Origin: Streptomyces bottropensis ATCC 25435
GTDB taxonomy: Bacteria > Actinomycetota > Actinomycetes > Streptomycetales > Streptomycetaceae
DNA: 64,000 nucleotides
Assembly: GCF_000383595.1 (NCBI RefSeq)
Contig: NZ_KB911581.1
Coordinates: 6,717,519-6,781,518, forward strand
Reading direction: 5' to 3'
Below, piece after piece: positions 1-8,565 of this stretch (position 1 is its first letter; each line of letters begins with the position of its first letter). The translations under genes were made by a program, and so were the position numbers. The notes below the pieces were generated by a model. That model was given only the letters and a program-made list of their open reading frames with translations. It made no database searches and was not told where the DNA came from.

Positions 1-568
1 AGCCGAGGATCGTGCCGAAGCCGGAGAAGGCCAGACCCATGATCCACATGTCGGCGCCGATACCCGGGCTGCGGACCGCGTCCGACAGCGGGCTGTAGGC
101 GAACCAGCCGAAGTCGGCCGCGCCCTGCGGGGTGAGGAAGCCGGCGACCGCGATGAGCGAACCGAAGAGGTACAGCCAGTACGCGAACATGTTCAGCCGC
201 GGGAACGCCACGTCCGGCGCGCCGATCTGCAGCGGCATGATCCAGTTGGCGAACCCGGCGAACAGCGGCGTCGCGAACATCAGCAGCATGATCGTGCCGT
301 GCATCGTGAACGCCTGGTTGAACTGCTCGTTCGACATGATCTGCGTGCCCGGACGGGCGAGCTCGGCGCGCATGAAGAGCGCCATGACGCCGCCGATGCA
401 GAAGAACGCGAACGACGTGACCAGGTAGAGCGTGCCGATCGTCTTGTGGTCGGTGGTCGTCAGCCACTTGACGACGACCTCACCACGACGCTGGCGCCGG
501 ACCGGCAGCTCGTCCTCGTAGTGGGAACCCGCTGTCTCGGCACCCTGAGGTTCATTGAGGATGCTCAC
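1..568 (-). CDS. ctaD: Cytochrome c oxidase subunit I, N-terminal part (runs off the left edge)
   Basis: This is the catalytic haem-copper subunit of the aa3-type terminal oxidase, an integral membrane protein. About 189 N-terminal residues are present. They include the conserved start of the helical core (WLTTTDHKTIGTLY) and the segment FTMHGTIM, whose histidine is the expected low-spin haem a ligand. The GTG start at 568 overlaps the ctaC stop in a GTGA tetramer, which indicates translational coupling with the upstream ctaC. The rest of the gene lies outside the window. Confidence 0.95.
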   Translation of the reverse strand, partial: MSILNEPQGAETAGSHYEDELPVRRQRRGEVVVKWLTTTDHKTIGTLYLVTSFAFFCIGGVMALFMRAELARPGTQIMSNEQFNQAFTMHGTIMLLMFATPLFAGFANWIMPLQIGAPDVAFPRLNMFAYWLYLFGSLIAVAGFLTPQGAADFGWFAYSPLSDAVRSPGIGADMWIMGLAFSGFGTILG

Positions 569-1524
569 AGTACGTTCGTCTCCCGGTTCTTCTCGTGCTT
601 CGTCTGCTCGATGCCGGCCGGGACGTAACCGGTCTGGCCCTTCTCCACGAGCGACTTGAGGTGCTCCTCGTAGCGCTCCTGGGAGACGACCTTCACGTTG
701 AAGAGCATCCGTGAGTGGTCCACGCCGCACAGTTCGGCGCACTTGCCCAGGAAGGTTCCCTCCTGGTTGGGAGTCACCTGGAAGGCGTTGGTGTGGCCCG
801 GGATGACGTCCTGCTTCATGAGGAACGGCACCACCCAGAAGGAGTGGATGACGTCACGCGAGGTCAGGACGAAGCGGACCGTCTTGCCCTCCGGGAGCCA
901 GAGCGTCGGGCCCGGGTTGCCGGTCTGCGGGTTCTTGTCGCCAGGAATGCCGCAGGTGTAGACGCCGCCGGCGTTCGCCGGGAAGTCCTTCTTGTACCGG
1001 TCCGGGATCGCGGCCAGGTTCTCGTCGGTGGCCGCGTCGCCGGTGGAGCCTTCGACGTTCTCGATGTAGTTGAAGCACCAGCTCCACTGGAAGCCCACCA
1101 CGTTGACCGTGAGATCGGGCTTCTTGGACGTGTCGAGGAGCTTCGACTCGTCGCGGGCGGTGAAGTAGAAGAGCACCGAGACGATGATCAGCGGGACGAC
1201 CGTGTACAGCGCCTCGATGGGCATGTTGTACCGGGTCTGTGGGGGAACTTCGACCTTGGTGCGGCTGCGCCGGTGGAAGAAAGCACTCCACAGGATCAGG
1301 CCCCACACCAGCACGCCCGTGGCGAGCGCGGCCGCCCACGACCCCTGCCACAGGGAGAGGATCCGCGGAGCCTCTTCCGTGGTCGGGGTGGGCATACCCA
1401 GGCGGGGGAAGTCCTCCCATGTGCAACCGGTGGCGGTCGCCAGGACCAGGCCTGCGGTCATTGCCTGCAGCAGCTTCCGCCGCATCGGGCGCCGCGGCGA
1501 GCGGTCGGAGCCGTTGGGACTCAC
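565..1524 (-). CDS. ctaC: Cytochrome c oxidase subunit II, lipoprotein
   Basis: This is the 319-residue CuA subunit of the aa3 oxidase. It receives electrons from the bc1-cytochrome c branch on the outer face of the membrane. The N-terminus has a basic stretch (MRRKLL) and a hydrophobic segment ending in ATGC, which fits a lipoprotein signal. Two transmembrane helices follow, then a cupredoxin domain with the CuA motif CAELCGVDHSRM (CxxxCxxxHxxM) near residue 275. I chose the GTG at 1524 over an ATG at 1629 because the extra N-terminal residues are basic, low in complexity and unlike the family. The stop overlaps the ctaD start by four bases. Confidence 0.95.
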   Translation of the reverse strand: MSPNGSDRSPRRPMRRKLLQAMTAGLVLATATGCTWEDFPRLGMPTPTTEEAPRILSLWQGSWAAALATGVLVWGLILWSAFFHRRSRTKVEVPPQTRYNMPIEALYTVVPLIIVSVLFYFTARDESKLLDTSKKPDLTVNVVGFQWSWCFNYIENVEGSTGDAATDENLAAIPDRYKKDFPANAGGVYTCGIPGDKNPQTGNPGPTLWLPEGKTVRFVLTSRDVIHSFWVVPFLMKQDVIPGHTNAFQVTPNQEGTFLGKCAELCGVDHSRMLFNVKVVSQERYEEHLKSLVEKGQTGYVPAGIEQTKHEKNRETNVL

Positions 1525-1752
1525 GTAGCGCCTTCCCGAGAGTCTCGCCCGCGCGGTATGGCTGCGGCCTTCTCGCTGGTCGGTCGCCGCCCTGCGACGG
1601 GCAGGGGTTTGGATGTTTATGCGGACCAAACCCTACTGGACGCGTTTTGGGGTCGCGCGGGGAGGGGGGCCCAACACTCCGCGGGTCATGCCGAGCGCGT
1701 AATAGCTCGGGGCTTCGGGTGATTTGGCGGGTGCGCGCGCGTTGTGCCTGTT

Positions 1753-1772
1753 CGCGCAGTTCCCCTCGCCCC
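1753..1772 (+). repeat. Dispersed GCGCAGTTCCCC repeat, partial copy
   Basis: This short copy (CGCGCAGTTCCCCTCGCCCC) belongs to the intergenic repeat that recurs through the window. It lies in the 281-bp divergent gap between ctaC and the desulfurase gene. Confidence 0.6.
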
Positions 1773-1805
1773 GGTGTCGTCGGCCCGAGGCTTTAGCGTT
1801 GCCCT

Positions 1806-3188
1806 GTGGCCTACTTCGACTCCGCTTCCTCCGCTCCCCTTCATCCCGTCGCGCGGCAGGCCCTGACGGCCTCGCTGGACGAAGGGTGGGCCGATCCCGC
1901 GCGGTTGTACCGGGAGGGGCGGCGGGCGCGGCTGCTGTTGGACGCGGCCCGGGAGGCCGCCGCCGAGGCGGTCGGATGCCGGGCCGACGAACTGGTCTTC
2001 ACCTCGTCGGGGACCCGGGCGGTGCACTCCGGGATCGCGGGGGTGCTGGCCGGGCGGCGGCGGGTGGGGCGCCACCTGATCGTGTCGTCCGTCGAACACT
2101 CTTCGGTGCTGCACGCGGCGCTGACGCACGAGGCCGACGGCGGGTCGGTCACCCGGGTGGCGGTGGCCCGTACGGGGTCGGTCGCCGTGTCCTCCTACGC
2201 CGAGGCCCTGCGCCCCGACACGGCGCTTGCGTGTCTGCAGTCGGCCAACCACGAGGTGGGGACCGAGCAGCCGGTGGCGGAGGTCGCGCGGGCGTGCCGG
2301 GCGGCGGGCGTGCCGTTGCTGGTGGACGCGGCGCAGTCGCTCGGGTGGGGGCGGGTGAACGGCGACTGGTCGGTGTTGACCGCCAGCGCGCACAAATGGG
2401 GTGGCCCGTCCGGGGTCGGTCTCCTGGCCGTGCGCAAGGGGGTGCGCTTCGCGGCGCAAGGGCCCGCCGACGAGCGGGAGTCGGGGCGGGCCGCCGGGTT
2501 CGAGAACATCCCGGCGATCGTGGCGGCCGCCGCCTCGCTGCGGGCCGTGCGGGCGGAGGCGGACGCGGAGGCGGTGCGGCTGCGGGAGTTGACGGAGCGG
2601 ATCCGGGCGCGGGTGCCGTCGCTGGTGCCCGATGTGGAGGTGGTGGGCGATCCGGAGCGCCGGCTGCCGGGGGTGGTCACCTTCTCGTGTCTCTATGTCG
2701 ACGGGGAGACCTTGCTCCACGAGCTGGACCGCGAGGGCTTCTCCGTCTCCTCGGGCTCCTCCTGTACGAGCAGCACGCTGACGCCCAGCCATGTGCTGCG
2801 GGCCATGGGGGTGCTGAGCGAGGGGAACGTGCGGGTCTCCCTGCCGGCGGGGGCGGCGGCCGAGGACGTCGAACGGTTCCTGTCCGTGCTGCCGGGGGCG
2901 GTCGCGGCGGTACGGGAGAAGCTGGGGGCGCCGGTGAGCACCGCCGTGACGGCCGTGCGGGAGGACGCCCTCGTCGTGGACGCGCTCGGCAAGCGGTGCC
3001 CGATCCCCGTCATCGAGCTGGCCAAGGTGATCGGGGACGTCCCGGTCGGCGGCACCGTCCGTGTCCTCTCGGACGACGAGGCGGCGCGCCTGGACATCCC
3101 GGCGTGGTGCGAGATGCGGGGTCAGGAGTACGTGGGGGAAGAGCCGGCGGAGCGGGGTTCGGCGTACGTGGTGCGCCGGGTGAGCTGA
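1806..3188 (+). CDS. Cysteine desulfurase fused to a C-terminal TusA-like domain
   Basis: This 460-residue protein joins a PLP-dependent class V aminotransferase (NifS/IscS type, residues about 1-370) to a TusA/SirA-like sulfur carrier domain (about 385-460). The PLP lysine is K197 in SAHKWGG, and the persulfide cysteine is C320 in the loop SSGSSCTSS. The second domain has the TusA motif CPIP with C398. In two-protein systems the desulfurase passes persulfide sulfur to TusA; here donor and acceptor share one chain. The start is GTG at 1806, and a strong hairpin follows the stop. The target pathway (tRNA thiolation, molybdopterin or Fe-S assembly) cannot be read from the sequence. Confidence 0.9.
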   Translation: MAYFDSASSAPLHPVARQALTASLDEGWADPARLYREGRRARLLLDAAREAAAEAVGCRADELVFTSSGTRAVHSGIAGVLAGRRRVGRHLIVSSVEHSSVLHAALTHEADGGSVTRVAVARTGSVAVSSYAEALRPDTALACLQSANHEVGTEQPVAEVARACRAAGVPLLVDAAQSLGWGRVNGDWSVLTASAHKWGGPSGVGLLAVRKGVRFAAQGPADERESGRAAGFENIPAIVAAAASLRAVRAEADAEAVRLRELTERIRARVPSLVPDVEVVGDPERRLPGVVTFSCLYVDGETLLHELDREGFSVSSGSSCTSSTLTPSHVLRAMGVLSEGNVRVSLPAGAAAEDVERFLSVLPGAVAAVREKLGAPVSTAVTAVREDALVVDALGKRCPIPVIELAKVIGDVPVGGTVRVLSDDEAARLDIPAWCEMRGQEYVGEEPAERGSAYVVRRVS

Positions 3189-3192
3189 CGGG

Positions 3193-3245
3193 AGCCCCGC
3201 GCCCGTGAAGGTGAGGCCGAAGGCCTCTCTTCGGGGCGCGGGGCT
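3193..3245. terminator. Hairpin terminator between convergent genes
   Basis: A 12-bp stem (AGCCCCGCGCCC with GGGCGCGGGGCT) encloses a smaller hairpin (AGGCC-GAA-GGCCT). It starts five bases after the desulfurase-TusA stop and faces the end of adoK, so it may serve both strands. Confidence 0.75.
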
Positions 3246-3344
3246 GTGTCGTTATGCGGCTCCGCCGCGCGAGCGCGACCGGCCATATCGAATCCGCGGC
3301 CGACAACGCACCGACCCGGCAATCCGGTGGTCGCCCCGGCCCTC

Positions 3345-4319
3345 TCAGCCCAGGTGCTTCTTCACTTCCGCCGCCGCCTCGTCCCCGTAGGCCTTCTCGA
3401 ACCGGTCCATGAAGTGCGCCCGCCGCAGCTGGTACTCCTGCGTCCCCACCGTCTCGATCACGAGGGTGGCGAGCATGCAGCCGACCTGCGCCGCCCGCTC
3501 CAGCGAGACACCCCAGGCCAGCCCGGAGAGGAAGCCCGCCCGGAAGGCGTCGCCGACACCCGTGGGCTCGGCCTTGCGCTCCTCCTCGGGGCAGCCGACC
3601 TCGATGGGGTCCTCGCCGGCCCGCTCGACGCGGACGCCGCGCGCGCCGAGCGTGGTCACCCGGTGGCCGACCTTGGCGAGGATCTCCGCGTCCGACCAGC
3701 CGGTCTTGGACTCGATGAGGCCCTTCTCGTACTCGTTGGAGAAGAGGTAGGTGGCGCCGTCCAGCAGTATCCGGATCTCGTCGCCGTCCATGCGGGCGAT
3801 CTGCTGCGAGAAGTCGGCGGCGAACGGGATGCCCCGGGTGCGGCACTCCTCCGTGTGGCGGAGCATCCCCTCCGGGTCGTCCGCGCCGATCAGGACGAGG
3901 TCGAGGCCGCCGACGCGGTCGGCGACGGTCTTCAGCTCGATGAGGCGGGCCTCGCTCATCGCTCCGGTGTAGAAGGACCCGATCTGGTTGTGGTCGGCGT
4001 CCGTGGTGCACACGAAGCGGGCCGTGTGCAGCGTCTCGGAGATGCGCACGGAGGCGGTGTCCACCCCGTGCCGGTCGAGCCATGCGCGGTACTCGTCGAA
4101 GTCGGAGCCCGCCGCGCCGACCAGGATCGGGCGCGTGCCGAGCTGTCCCATGCCGAACGCGATGTTCGCGCCGACACCACCCCGGCGTACGTCGAGCTGG
4201 TCGACGAGGAAGGAGAGGGAGACCGTGTGCAGCTGGTCCGCGACGAGTTGGTCGGCGAAGCGGCCCGGGAAGGTCATCAGATGGTCGGTGGCGATGGAGC
4301 CGGAGACTGCGATACGCAC
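3345..4319 (-). CDS. adoK: PfkB-family kinase, adenosine kinase type
   Basis: This 324-residue ribokinase/PfkB-family protein should phosphorylate adenosine to AMP for purine salvage. It begins VRIAVSGSIATDHLMTFPGRF, has the glycine-rich GGVGANIAFGMGQLG segment (about 47-61) and the catalytic signature PTGVGDAFRAG with base D257. Length and sequence closely follow M. tuberculosis AdoK (Rv2202c), which also lies beside ctaC. I chose the GTG at 4319 because it aligns with that protein's N-terminus. General annotation as a carbohydrate kinase is also possible, but the AdoK resemblance is strong. Confidence 0.85.
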   Translation of the reverse strand: MRIAVSGSIATDHLMTFPGRFADQLVADQLHTVSLSFLVDQLDVRRGGVGANIAFGMGQLGTRPILVGAAGSDFDEYRAWLDRHGVDTASVRISETLHTARFVCTTDADHNQIGSFYTGAMSEARLIELKTVADRVGGLDLVLIGADDPEGMLRHTEECRTRGIPFAADFSQQIARMDGDEIRILLDGATYLFSNEYEKGLIESKTGWSDAEILAKVGHRVTTLGARGVRVERAGEDPIEVGCPEEERKAEPTGVGDAFRAGFLSGLAWGVSLERAAQVGCMLATLVIETVGTQEYQLRRAHFMDRFEKAYGDEAAAEVKKHLG

Positions 4320-4453
4320 GGCGAGGACACACTCCTGCGAAGGGAGAGGGGATTGACAGTTCACGCTACCGGGTCCTCCACCTGCTCTGAAGCAGGCGAA
4401 ACTACCCGATAGTAGGTCTTTCTTCGCGGGTTCGCGGTGCGTACGGTGCCGGT

Positions 4454-4666
4454 ATGACGAACCTCAAGATCCACGGCTCCGCCCCGTTCGACCCGGACGG
4501 CGGCAGCCTCGCGGCACTGCGCGGTGACTGCGCCCGGATGGCTCCGCACTGGGCGGCCCCCGCGAAGGTCATTACGGCTCCGGTCTCCCCTTCGCTCATT
4601 CACGGGGTCACGGTGCCCGTGGCGTCCGCCCGGCTGGTGGACGCGATGCCGGAGTACGGCTACTGA
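4454..4666 (+). CDS. Small hypothetical protein
   Basis: This 70-residue open frame starts at an ATG and lies between adoK and the acidic membrane protein. It has typical third-position GC but no recognisable domain, signal peptide or membrane segment. It begins MTNLKIHGSAPFDPDGG and ends PEYGY. No clear ribosome binding site precedes it, so expression is uncertain. Confidence 0.45.
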   Translation: MTNLKIHGSAPFDPDGGSLAALRGDCARMAPHWAAPAKVITAPVSPSLIHGVTVPVASARLVDAMPEYGY

Positions 4667-4750
4667 GGGAACCGCCGGCTCGCGCGCCGCGTCCCATCGC
4701 TGTCCCCCGTAGAGGGGATGCGGTGTACGACCTGCCGAAGGAGCGATGCG

Positions 4751-6523
4751 GTGAACTCCGAGCGACCCGACAACCCCGAGAACCCGGACGAGGGCCCCGA
4801 GCCCGACGCCGCCGAGGAGCTCGGGGCTGCCGGGGATGACGCCACCGAGGCGGAGACGGACGGGGCAGAGGCCGCCGACCGGGCGGATGAGCCTGCGCGA
4901 GCGGCCGATTCCACGGACGCGGCTGCGTCTACGGATACGACTGCGAATGCGGACGCGGATGCGGACGCGGATGCGGATGCGGACGCTGCGAGCGCCGAGG
5001 TCGTGGGCGGCGGCGGTGCCGAGCGGTCGGGCCGGCGGCGCTCCCGGGTGATCGTCGCGTCCGTGGCCGCCGCGGTGCTGCTGGTCGGGGGTGGTGGGGC
5101 GCTCCTCGCCACCACCGCTTCCGACGGGTCCGGGGGCGACGGCAAGGGGTCCGGTGCGCCCGGCGGCGACGGCACTCCCCCGCCGCTCGCGCTCGACGGA
5201 TACTCCGGCGGCGGTTCGAACGGCATCGCGCCCGGTGAACCGAACCCCTACGGGGTGACCTACCGCGCCGGTGACGACCTGCCCGAGGGCCCCGGCTCGG
5301 CTCCGGTGTACGTGCTGAAGGGCGAGGTGACGGCCGCCGAGGTGGCGCGGCTCGCCGAGGCGCTCGGGGTGACGGGCAAGCCGACGGCCGAGGGTGAGGG
5401 CTGGCGGGTGGGGGCGGCCGGGGACGGTTCGGAGCCGGTGCTGCGGGTGAGCCGGCAGGCGCCGGGGGCCTGGACGTTCGACCGGTACACGCCGGGCACG
5501 GACAACTGCGTAAAGGTGACCGTCTGCGCGTCCGGCGGCACGGCCGGCGCCGGCGACCCGGTGAGCGAGGCGGTGGCCCGGAAGGCCGCGGCGCCCGTCC
5601 TCAAGGCCGTCGGCCAGGACGACGCCAAGCTCGACGCCACCCAGCTCATGGGCGCCGTACGGGTGGTGAACGCGGACCCCGAGGTGGGCGGGCTGCCCAC
5701 GTACGGCTGGGCGACCGGCATCCGCATCGGCGCGGACGGCCAGGTGCTCGGCGGCAGCGGCAACCTGAAGTCGCCGGTCAGGAGCGACACGTACCCCGTC
5801 GTGGACGCGGACCGGACGCTGGAGCTGCTGAACGGCTCCGGGCAGGGCGTCGGTACCGAAGGCGGCGGCGCCGGCACCGAGCGCGGCGGCATCGGCGGCT
5901 GCACCGGTCCCGTACCGCTGGAGAGGGAGGACGGGGCGGTCGTCGGGAGCGGGACGGCCACGTCGGGCGAGACGCCGTGCGAGCGGGTGACCACGGCACC
6001 GAAGCCGGAGGCGGTCGCCGTCGAGAAGGCGGTGTTCGGGCTGGCCTCGCACCAGGTGGACGGGCGGCCGGCGCTGGTGCCGTCCTGGCTGTTCGAGGTA
6101 CGGCCGACCGGGGCCGAGGACACCTACACGGTGACCCACCCGGCGATCGACCCCGCGTACCTGGCCGGCCCCGAGTCCCGTTCGGCGCCGACCGAGAAGC
6201 CCGGTGGGCCGGGTGACACACCCTCCACCGGCGCGTCCTCGCGCGATGTGCGGATCCAGGGCTGGACGGTCGACGGCGACGAGCTGACCGTGACCTTCTG
6301 GGGCGGGGTGTGCAGCGCGTACACGGCCGGGGTGAGCGAGGAGTCGGGCGAGGTGCGGGTCACCGTGACCGACACCCCGCGGGAGGGCAGGGCCTGCATC
6401 CTGATCGCCAAGGCGATGGAGCGGACGGTGCGCCTCGACGAGCCGCTGGGCGACCGGAAGGTGGTCGGGTCGGACGGCGAGGCGATCCCGAAGGGCGGCA
6501 TCGCGGAGCTGGAGCCGCGGTAG
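4751..6523 (+). CDS. Membrane-anchored protein with acidic repetitive N-terminus, function unknown
   Basis: This 590-residue protein has an acidic cytoplasmic N-terminus with Asp-Ala repeats (about residues 65-80). A single membrane helix follows at about 100-122 (VIVASVAAAVLLVGGGGALL), then a roughly 450-residue outside portion rich in Gly, Glu and Thr. The external part has four cysteines in conserved-looking settings, such as DNCVKVTVC. I chose the GTG at 4751 because GAAGGAG precedes it at good spacing. Its position between adoK and erpA matches M. tuberculosis Rv2203, also a membrane protein of unknown function. I cannot assign a function. Confidence 0.85.
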   Translation: MNSERPDNPENPDEGPEPDAAEELGAAGDDATEAETDGAEAADRADEPARAADSTDAAASTDTTANADADADADADADAASAEVVGGGGAERSGRRRSRVIVASVAAAVLLVGGGGALLATTASDGSGGDGKGSGAPGGDGTPPPLALDGYSGGGSNGIAPGEPNPYGVTYRAGDDLPEGPGSAPVYVLKGEVTAAEVARLAEALGVTGKPTAEGEGWRVGAAGDGSEPVLRVSRQAPGAWTFDRYTPGTDNCVKVTVCASGGTAGAGDPVSEAVARKAAAPVLKAVGQDDAKLDATQLMGAVRVVNADPEVGGLPTYGWATGIRIGADGQVLGGSGNLKSPVRSDTYPVVDADRTLELLNGSGQGVGTEGGGAGTERGGIGGCTGPVPLEREDGAVVGSGTATSGETPCERVTTAPKPEAVAVEKAVFGLASHQVDGRPALVPSWLFEVRPTGAEDTYTVTHPAIDPAYLAGPESRSAPTEKPGGPGDTPSTGASSRDVRIQGWTVDGDELTVTFWGGVCSAYTAGVSEESGEVRVTVTDTPREGRACILIAKAMERTVRLDEPLGDRKVVGSDGEAIPKGGIAELEPR

Positions 6524-6558
6524 GCGCCGCCGGGGCCGCACCGGGCCCGGGATGACGG

Positions 6559-6593
6559 AAGGCGGCGTCCCCCGTGGAGGGGGACGCCGCCTT
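6559..6593. terminator. Bidirectional hairpin terminator
   Basis: A perfect 15-bp stem (AAGGCGGCGTCCCCC with its complement) with a 5-base loop sits between the convergent membrane-protein gene and erpA. The A and T runs at its ends suit termination on both strands. Confidence 0.85.
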
Positions 6594-6643
6594 CGTCGTA
6601 CCTGAACGTCGCCGTGCGCGTACCGCTGCCGCGCGCGGGGACC

Positions 6644-7000
6644 CTAGCTGAAGGAGTCGCCGCAGGCGCAGGAACCCGTCGCGTTCGGGTTGTCGATGGT
6701 GAAGCCCTGCTTCTCGATGGTGTCGACGAAGTCGATGGTGGCGCCGCCCAGGTACGGGGCGCTCATGCGGTCGGTGATGACCTTCACGCCGTCGAAGTCC
6801 TTGACCACGTCACCGTCGAGCGAGCGCTCGTCGAAGAAGAGCTGGTACCGCAGGCCGGAGCAGCCGCCGGGCTGAACGGCGACGCGCAGCGCCAGATCGT
6901 CACGGCCTTCCTGGTCGAGCAGGGCCTTGACCTTGGCCGCGGCGGCGTCGGTCACGATGATGCCGTCGGTGACGGTGCCGGTCTCGTCCGATACGGACAT
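6644..7000 (-). CDS. erpA: Iron-sulfur cluster insertion protein, A-type carrier
   Basis: This 118-residue HesB/IscA/ErpA-family protein passes Fe-S clusters to target enzymes. The three cluster-binding cysteines are present: C47 in PGGCSGLRY, and C111 and C113 in the tail SCACGDSFS. It is transcribed away from nadA, whose product needs a 4Fe-4S cluster. M. tuberculosis Rv2204c occupies the equivalent position. Confidence 0.93.
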   Translation of the reverse strand: MSVSDETGTVTDGIIVTDAAAAKVKALLDQEGRDDLALRVAVQPGGCSGLRYQLFFDERSLDGDVVKDFDGVKVITDRMSAPYLGGATIDFVDTIEKQGFTIDNPNATGSCACGDSFS

Positions 7001-7231
7001 CTACATCTCTCCCGGGTTGTACGGAGACTGCTTGCCGACGGGTGCAACCGTCGGAGCCCCGGATTCATTCCGGGTCGCGCGGATGAGCCACGCGTCTCTC
7101 TTCATGCTCGCACATGGCCCGCGGCAGGGACACGAGGTCGCGGGGGGCTGTGGACAACGCCACGCGTCGGGGCGAGCCAGGCCGTTCGGCGCGGGCGGCC
7201 GGGATTCATGTCACATGGACACTATGGCCAT

Positions 7232-7278
7232 CGTCAAACTGACGTGAAGCGGATATGATAGATAGCGTCAATTCGACG
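7232..7278 (+). promoter_or_regulatory. Candidate nadA promoter with paired 13-bp palindromes
   Basis: CGTCAAACTGACG (7232-7244) is a perfect inverted repeat, and CGTCAATTCGACG (7266-7278) is a near copy with the same geometry. They start 34 bp apart and flank a -10-like TATGAT at 7254-7259. A weak -35 (TCGTCA, 7231-7236) lies 17 bp upstream of that -10, inside the first palindrome. The pattern suggests a repressor operator controlling nadA, but no regulator is known from the sequence. Confidence 0.5.
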
Positions 7279-7350
7279 AAAAGGATCGCCCGGTTGTCCC
7301 GCCGCCCCTCCCAGGGGGCGGCGAGCCGCAGAACAGAAAGGGTGCGTGCC

Positions 7351-8535
7351 GTGACCACCGCCCAGACCCAGGAACTCGACGTACAGCCGACGCCCCTCGC
7401 CCTGCTGCTGCTCGGCCGCGAGGCCGACCCGCGGAGCGAGCGAGGTGTCGAGTGCCCGGGCGACCTCCCCTCCCCGTCCGACCCCGACCTGGTGGAGCGC
7501 GCCCGCGCCGCCAAGGAGAAGCTCGGGGACAAGGTCTTCGTGCTGGGCCACCACTACCAGCGCGACGAGGTCATCCAGTTCGCGGACGTCACGGGCGACT
7601 CCTTCAAGCTGGCGCGGGACGCGGCGGCACGGCCCGAGGCCGAGTACATCGTGTTCTGCGGTGTGCACTTCATGGCCGAGTCGGCGGACATCCTCACCGG
7701 CGACGACCAGAAGGTCGTCCTGCCGGACCTGGCCGCCGGATGCTCCATGGCCGACATGGCCACCGCCGAGCAGGTCGCCGAGTGCTGGGACGTGCTGACC
7801 GAGGCGGGCGTGGCCGAGCAGGTCGTGCCCGTGTCGTACATGAACTCCTCGGCCGACATCAAGGCCTTCACCGGCAAGCACGGGGGCACGATCTGCACCT
7901 CGTCGAACGCGAAGCGGGCCCTGGACTGGGCCTTCGAGCAGGGCGAGAAGGTCCTGTTCCTGCCGGACCAGCACCTGGGGCGCAACACCGCCGTGCGGGA
8001 CATGGGGATGTCGCTCGACGACTGCGTCCTGTACAACCCGCACAAGCCGAACGGCGGCCTCACGGTCGAGCAGCTGCGGGCCGCGAAGATGATCCTGTGG
8101 CGGGGGCACTGCTCGGTGCACGGCCGCTTCAGCCTGCAGTCCGTGAACGACGTACGGGAGCGGATCCCGGGCGTGAACGTCCTCGTCCACCCCGAGTGCA
8201 AGCACGAGGTCGTGGCGGCGGCCGACCACGTCGGTTCGACCGAGTACATCATCAAGGCGCTGGAGGCCGCTCCGGCCGGTTCCAAGTGGGCCATAGGCAC
8301 CGAGCTGAACCTGGTCCGGCGGCTGGCGAACCGTTTCGCGCCGGAGGGCAAGGAGATCGTCTTCCTCGACCGCACGGTCTGCTTCTGCTCGACCATGAAC
8401 CGCATCGACCTCCCGCACCTGGTCTGGACCCTGGAGTCGCTGGCCGAGGGCAACCTGGTCAACCGCATCGAGGTCGACAAGGAGACGGAGGCGTTCGCGA
8501 AGCTGGCGCTGGAGCGGATGCTGGCGCTGCCGTAA
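7351..8535 (+). CDS. nadA: Quinolinate synthase
   Basis: This 394-residue enzyme condenses iminoaspartate with dihydroxyacetone phosphate to quinolinate in de novo NAD synthesis, using a 4Fe-4S cluster. Three candidate cluster cysteines are seen in conserved settings: FCGVHFMAE, HPECKHE and VCFCSTMN. The N-terminal extension before the family core (about 50 residues) is usual in actinobacteria. I chose the GTG at 7351 because GAAAGG lies 8 bases upstream; an earlier frame opening at 7255 lies inside the promoter. No nadB or nadC adjoins it. It converges on the kinase gene with only 30 bases between. Confidence 0.95.
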   Translation: MTTAQTQELDVQPTPLALLLLGREADPRSERGVECPGDLPSPSDPDLVERARAAKEKLGDKVFVLGHHYQRDEVIQFADVTGDSFKLARDAAARPEAEYIVFCGVHFMAESADILTGDDQKVVLPDLAAGCSMADMATAEQVAECWDVLTEAGVAEQVVPVSYMNSSADIKAFTGKHGGTICTSSNAKRALDWAFEQGEKVLFLPDQHLGRNTAVRDMGMSLDDCVLYNPHKPNGGLTVEQLRAAKMILWRGHCSVHGRFSLQSVNDVRERIPGVNVLVHPECKHEVVAAADHVGSTEYIIKALEAAPAGSKWAIGTELNLVRRLANRFAPEGKEIVFLDRTVCFCSTMNRIDLPHLVWTLESLAEGNLVNRIEVDKETEAFAKLALERMLALP

Positions 8536-8565
8536 CCGTTCCCGGGGACCGAGCGGGACACGTGC

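Noticed and set aside
4918..4990. GATGCGGACGCG-type repeats
   Set aside because: They lie inside the acidic N-terminus of the membrane protein (Asp-Ala repeats) and need no separate explanation.
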